Of a stretch of 64,000 nucleotides of DNA, positions 61,053 through 64,000 are shown in pieces. Source of the stretch: Paenibacillus hamazuiensis. GTDB lineage: Bacteria; Bacillota; Bacilli; Paenibacillales; NBRC-103111. Both the position numbers and the translations under genes were made by a program. Numbering within the stretch: the stretch's first letter is position 1; each line of letters begins with the position of its first letter. A model generated the notes under the pieces. The model saw only the letters and a program-made list of their open reading frames with translations. It was not told the DNA's origin and ran no database searches. The stretch is from assembly GCF_023276405.1 (NCBI RefSeq), contig NZ_JALRMO010000001.1, positions 2,480,001 to 2,544,000 of the forward strand, written 5' to 3'.

Positions 61053-61274
61053 TCACTCCCATTGGGTAAAGTATATGTCTTTCCCCTGAATCCCTTCCGA
61101 CCACCGCTGGGACGATAAGGAGCAATACGCAGAGGGTGCTGCCCCAACTTGAATAAGGTAACCGGGGTAACTATCAAGCCGGTTGATCGTGTCCGCTCCA
61201 CCGATTTGTTCGTATAAGGCCGCCGTAGCACCGGCCGCGCGATTTTCGGAATAACTTCGTTTTGAATAAGTCAT
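61053..61274 (-). pseudogene. Possible truncated-hemoglobin remnant (73 residues)
   Basis: The start at 61274 has GGAGGTGT upstream. Residues 18-33 (TAALYEQIGGADTINRL) resemble the N-terminal helix of group II truncated hemoglobins (LYEQIGGxETINRL). The tail IQGKDIYFTQWE resembles the KQxxFLTQW segment, but the helices between are scrambled and the C-terminal half with the proximal histidine region is absent. It could also be a genuine small protein of unknown role. It precedes the hemerythrin gene directly. Confidence 0.4.
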
Positions 61275-61334
61275 GGTCATACACCTCCGATGAATTTCGT
61301 TAATCATATTGTAATCGAGGGAAACGGCTTCGGG

Positions 61335-61350
61335 TGTGATCCTGCTCACC
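61335..61350 (-). promoter_or_regulatory. FNR/CRP-type box, leftward (globin remnant-hemerythrin)
   Basis: TGTGATCCTGCTCACC has one mismatch in the TGTGA-N6-TCACA pattern. It lies about 60 bp upstream of the start at 61274, a common spacing for an activator site. Confidence 0.55.
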
Positions 61351-61373
61351 ATAGGGATCTCCAAAGGCTTCGG

Positions 61374-61389
61374 TGTGAGAAATATCACA
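61374..61389 (+). promoter_or_regulatory. FNR/CRP-type box, rightward (chemoreceptor)
   Basis: TGTGAGAAATATCACA has perfect arms. It lies about 65-80 bp upstream of the chemoreceptor start, with a TATCTTAATTAT stretch (61410-61421) as a possible -10 region. Confidence 0.68.
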
Positions 61390-61454
61390 TCCGTGCCCGA
61401 TCCTTTTTGCTATCTTAATTATCAGATCGTTCGGTCGGAATGGAGACGACAAAG

Positions 61455-62738
61455 TTGACAAAAACAAAATTCGGTATTGTAAAGAAAATGGTGCTGGGAA
61501 TCACGGGGGTTTCCGCTGTAACGTACGGAACAAGCGCTTTGTTTATTTTTGCTTTGCAGGATGTATTCAAAAATTACATCCCCGAGTGGCTATTCATAGG
61601 GGCGATCCTTTCCCTTGGCGTATTCTGGACTGGATTTTTAGGATGGTTCGCGGCAAAATGGTTCGTCGAACCGTTGCTGTACCTTACGAGAGCAGCCAAC
61701 GACGCTTCAGCCGGAAATTTGCAAGTTAAGATCGTCCCGCCGAAGCCCGATGATGAAATGAGAGCGCTCGGCCTCTCGTTCTCCAAGATGATTGACAATC
61801 TAAGAACGATCATTGTCGGAATATCTACAAACTTCAAAACGACGGATACGCACGTGGAAGAATTGAGAATTGCGATCGCACGCGCCGCATCTCACGCAAA
61901 ACGGATTACATCCACAATAGAAGAAATATCCAAAGGAGCCGAACGGCAATCCGAATTCTCGGAAACGATGTTCGCCTCCGTCGAACAAATCGTGAAAGCG
62001 ACGGAGAATATCAATGAAAAAGCCGATACTGCCCGGCAGTTATCAATACAAATGGCCGCAACGATCGATCACAACGCAAAAGAGATTGAATCTTTAGTCG
62101 ATGGCATACAGAAGCTTGCTGGCTTCGGTCGGGACTCCCTTTACGTCGTTCGAAGTTTGGAAGGCAAAGCGAAGGAAATCGGTGAAATTTCAGGGGTTGT
62201 CGGCGAACTTGCCGATCAGACTCATCTATTGGCATTAAACGCTTCCGTTGAAGCCGCGAGAGCCGGCGATCACGGACAAGGCTTTGCGGTCGTGGCTGGA
62301 GAAGTGAAGAAGCTTGCCGGACAAAGTTCGCAAGCGGTTCACAACATCAATCGGCTTATAGAAGAAATTCAGACGGAAGTAAAGAAGACGGTGAATAAAA
62401 TTACCGAGCAATTTGAAGCCGCCGATCGGGAATCGGCCCATGGCCAAGCAGCTGTTGTCGCTCTTCGAACGATTATCGGGGAAGCCGGGCAAGTAGCGCA
62501 ATCCGTGGACCATATCGCCTTCACAGCTGCGAACCAGACCGAACAAGTACAAACGGCCTTCCGCGAAGCCCGGGAAGTCGCTGACATCGCATCGAAAATT
62601 TGTTCGGGAGCCAAAGGAGTAGTGATCTCGACGCAAGAACAGACCGATGTAATGGAGGAAATCTCCGCCTCTACGGATGTATTGAGAGAACAATCCACCT
62701 CTTTGATGAGACAAATTGAATTTTTTAGAGTGAAGTAA
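61455..62738 (+). CDS. Methyl-accepting chemotaxis protein
   Basis: About 427 residues. Two membrane helices (about 15-35 and 50-75) are separated by only a short loop, so there is no large extracellular sensor. A HAMP segment ([21 protein letters not shown]) and a long coiled-coil signalling domain follow, with the hairpin [20 protein letters not shown] and [13 protein letters not shown] intact. The favoured start is TTG at 61455 (GGAGA seven bases before); ATG at 61440 lacks a ribosome site. The short sensor and upstream FNR-like box suggest energy or redox taxis. Confidence 0.85.
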   Translation: MTKTKFGIVKKMVLGITGVSAVTYGTSALFIFALQDVFKNYIPEWLFIGAILSLGVFWTGFLGWFAAKWFVEPLLYLTRAANDASAGNLQVKIVPPKPDDEMRALGLSFSKMIDNLRTIIVGISTNFKTTDTHVEELRIAIARAASHAKRITSTIEEISKGAERQSEFSETMFASVEQIVKATENINEKADTARQLSIQMAATIDHNAKEIESLVDGIQKLAGFGRDSLYVVRSLEGKAKEIGEISGVVGELADQTHLLALNASVEAARAGDHGQGFAVVAGEVKKLAGQSSQAVHNINRLIEEIQTEVKKTVNKITEQFEAADRESAHGQAAVVALRTIIGEAGQVAQSVDHIAFTAANQTEQVQTAFREAREVADIASKICSGAKGVVISTQEQTDVMEEISASTDVLREQSTSLMRQIEFFRVK

Positions 62739-62749
62739 AAAAAAAATTC

Positions 62750-62793
62750 GACCGTCATGGGAAACCGAAAGCCTCCTCATGACGGTCTTTTTA
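62750..62793. terminator. Bidirectional terminator, chemoreceptor and quinol oxidase operons
   Basis: GACCGTCATG and CATGACGGTC arms, A-rich on the left and TTTTTAT on the right. It serves the rightward chemoreceptor gene and the leftward cyo operon. Confidence 0.85.
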
Positions 62794-62804
62794 TCATCTC
62801 TATT

Positions 62805-63128
62805 TCAGTACATCGGATTATTTTCCATAATCCAGATGGAGCCGTACACGACCACGACAACGATGACCAGGCCGAGAATCAGCGTCATCAGATTATAGCG
62901 AGGCCCCTTCTCTTCCCGCAAGTGCATGAAGAACAGCAGCTGCACTGCAAACTGCAGAACCGCTGTGCCGAGCAGGACGATGATCGTCGCCGTTTTCCCG
63001 AACCATCCGTTCAAAACCGCGAGAATCGGAATAATGGTCAGGACGATGGAAAGCGTGAATCCGAGAACATATTCCTTGAGCGAGCCGTGCCCACCGTGGT
63101 CAACAGAGCCAGAGCCATTGTGCGCCAT
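62805..63128 (-). CDS. cyoD: Cytochrome bo-type quinol oxidase subunit IV
   Basis: A 107-residue membrane protein with three hydrophobic helices and the CyoD signature segments SLKEYVLGFTLSIVLTIIP and VVVVYGSIWIMENN. It stabilises the quinol oxidase complex that reduces oxygen to water with quinol electrons. Last gene of the operon, one base from cyoC. Confidence 0.9.
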   Translation of the reverse strand: MAHNGSGSVDHGGHGSLKEYVLGFTLSIVLTIIPILAVLNGWFGKTATIIVLLGTAVLQFAVQLLFFMHLREEKGPRYNLMTLILGLVIVVVVVYGSIWIMENNPMY

Positions 63129-63129
63129 G

Positions 63130-63753
63130 TCACATCACCCCCATCAAGTAGACGAACGTGAAAACGAAAATCCAGACGGCGTCCAAAAAGTGCCAGTACA
63201 AGCTTGTAATATGCACCTTGCGCCGAGTGACCGGCGTAATGCCGCGCCGGGTAAGCTGGATGATGAGCGCGGTTATCCAGCAGATACCCAGTGATACATG
63301 CAGGCCGTGAGTACCGACAAGCGTAAAGAAACCGGATAAAAATGCACTGGAATAAATCGTATGTCCTTCACTTACGAGCTTCGAAAATTCGGTCACTTCC
63401 ATTCCGATAAAGCAGGCACCGAGCAGAACTGTAACGATAAGCCAGAAGATCAACCCTTTTCGATTGCCCGCATTCATGGCGAGAACTGCCAGACCGCTTG
63501 TGAAACTGCTGGTCAGCAGGATGAACGTTTCGGCAATGACGCCGGGCATTTCGAAGAGCTCTTTCGCCCCCGGCCCCCCTGCCGTATTCTCATGAAGAAC
63601 GAGATATGTTGCGAACAGAGCGGAGAACAAAATACAGTCGGTAATCAGAAAAATCCAAAATCCGAACTTGCGAAGCTCTTCCAGATCGTGATGGCCTTCA
63701 TGGCCCCCCGCATGGGCGAGTGCCTGCGAACGATTGTGGGTTTGCGCCATCAT
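63130..63753 (-). CDS. cyoC: Cytochrome bo-type quinol oxidase subunit III
   Basis: A 207-residue heme-copper oxidase subunit III with five helices. KFGFWIFLITDCILFSALF, IFLLTSSFTSG-like segments and FTLVGTHGLHVSLGICW (with the conserved histidines) are typical. Its start overlaps the subunit I stop (ATGATG at 63748-63753), so translation is coupled. Confidence 0.93.
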   Translation of the reverse strand: MMAQTHNRSQALAHAGGHEGHHDLEELRKFGFWIFLITDCILFSALFATYLVLHENTAGGPGAKELFEMPGVIAETFILLTSSFTSGLAVLAMNAGNRKGLIFWLIVTVLLGACFIGMEVTEFSKLVSEGHTIYSSAFLSGFFTLVGTHGLHVSLGICWITALIIQLTRRGITPVTRRKVHITSLYWHFLDAVWIFVFTFVYLMGVM

Positions 63754-64000
63754 ACGCCCCCCCTTGCTTCAGCTTCCATGCGTTTGATTTCATCCACAGG
63801 AATATAATAATCGGTGTCGTAGTTGAACGAGTGCGCCAGCATCGTCGCAGCGACGCCGATGAAACCGGGAATCGCAATCCAGAGCCAGTGAAACACGAGA
63901 CCGAAGCCAACAATAAACCAGCAGATGGATTGTATAAACGGGAGCGGCGAATTTTTCGGCATATGAATCGGTTCGAGCTCCGGCTTCGCCTTCGGTGCCT
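63750..64000 (-). CDS. cyoB: Cytochrome bo-type quinol oxidase subunit I (3' end)
   Basis: The C-terminal 83 residues of the catalytic subunit; the rest lies beyond the window. PIHMPKNSPLPFIQSICWF, followed by two helices and DTDYYIPVDEIKRMEAEARG, is the usual CyoB/QoxB tail. An open frame runs through to 64000 without a start, confirming a partial gene. Confidence 0.9.
   Translation of the reverse strand, partial: APKAKPELEPIHMPKNSPLPFIQSICWFIVGFGLVFHWLWIAIPGFIGVAATMLAHSFNYDTDYYIPVDEIKRMEAEARGGV

Overview
The window reads as chromosomal DNA of a Paenibacillus-like member of the Bacillota. The evidence is a Zur/ZnuABC zinc regulon with YciC/ZagA-type GTPases, a VanF/VanA-type vanRS-vanHAX locus, a YesM/YesN-LplABC-type sugar locus, an FNR-like fermentative and nitrosative-stress region, and Gram-positive ribosome binding sites throughout. 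All calls come from reading the sequence; no database search was run.

Layout. 1-7853: zinc-starvation region with zur-zagA, znuCBA plus a GTPase, two further COG0523 GTPases and a moaB-like gene, punctuated by 15-bp Zur-like boxes. 7972-10069: a permease and its partner (YcgR/YcgQ type). 10099-13630: a patchwork of small accessory genes, several visibly GC-rich (GNAT acetyltransferase, DHFR-like reductase, SnoaL-like protein), with a nitroreductase relic and short repeats. 13893-14708: DUF2935 protein. 15011-22305: a glycopeptide-resistance cluster, transcribed leftwards as vanZ, vanRS, vanHAX, then a GntR/FadR regulator and a murG. 22560-24617: tandem DUF1259 genes, a secreted protein, and a collision of a DUF1259 relic with a Nudix relic. 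24724-32643: L-rhamnose-type catabolism and ABC uptake. 33048-35403: a TetR-controlled Old Yellow Enzyme gene with tetR and tag. 35549-37913: an orphan sugar-ABC ATPase and a DeoR regulator. 38146-43997: surface or secreted multi-repeat proteins, a group II intron relic and a membrane protein. 44251-55622: a mannoside uptake locus with a YesM-type kinase, two YesN-type regulators, an ABC importer and a GH2 beta-mannosidase. 56115-61274: DUF2249 proteins, pflA/pflB, hemerythrin and a possible truncated-globin remnant, with FNR-like boxes. 61455-62738: a chemoreceptor behind another FNR-like box. 62805-64000: the end of a cytochrome bo-type quinol oxidase operon.

How the genes work together. 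Zur would repress zinc import and GTPase metallochaperones until zinc runs short. VanS/VanR would sense cell-wall stress and switch on VanH (D-lactate), the D-Ala-D-Lac ligase and VanX (D-Ala-D-Ala removal). The co-directional murG could supply the next lipid-linked step on D-Lac precursors, and the FadR-type regulator is a candidate lactate sensor; both points are inference. The rhamnose and mannoside loci each pair import with an isomerase or glycosidase and a dedicated regulator. The right-hand end groups oxygen- and NO-responsive functions under TGTGA-N6-TCACA boxes.

The least familiar architecture is the van cluster, which carries murG and a GntR regulator, has a terminator-like hairpin between its VanR-box region and vanH, and is bracketed by direct copies of a dispersed hairpin repeat.
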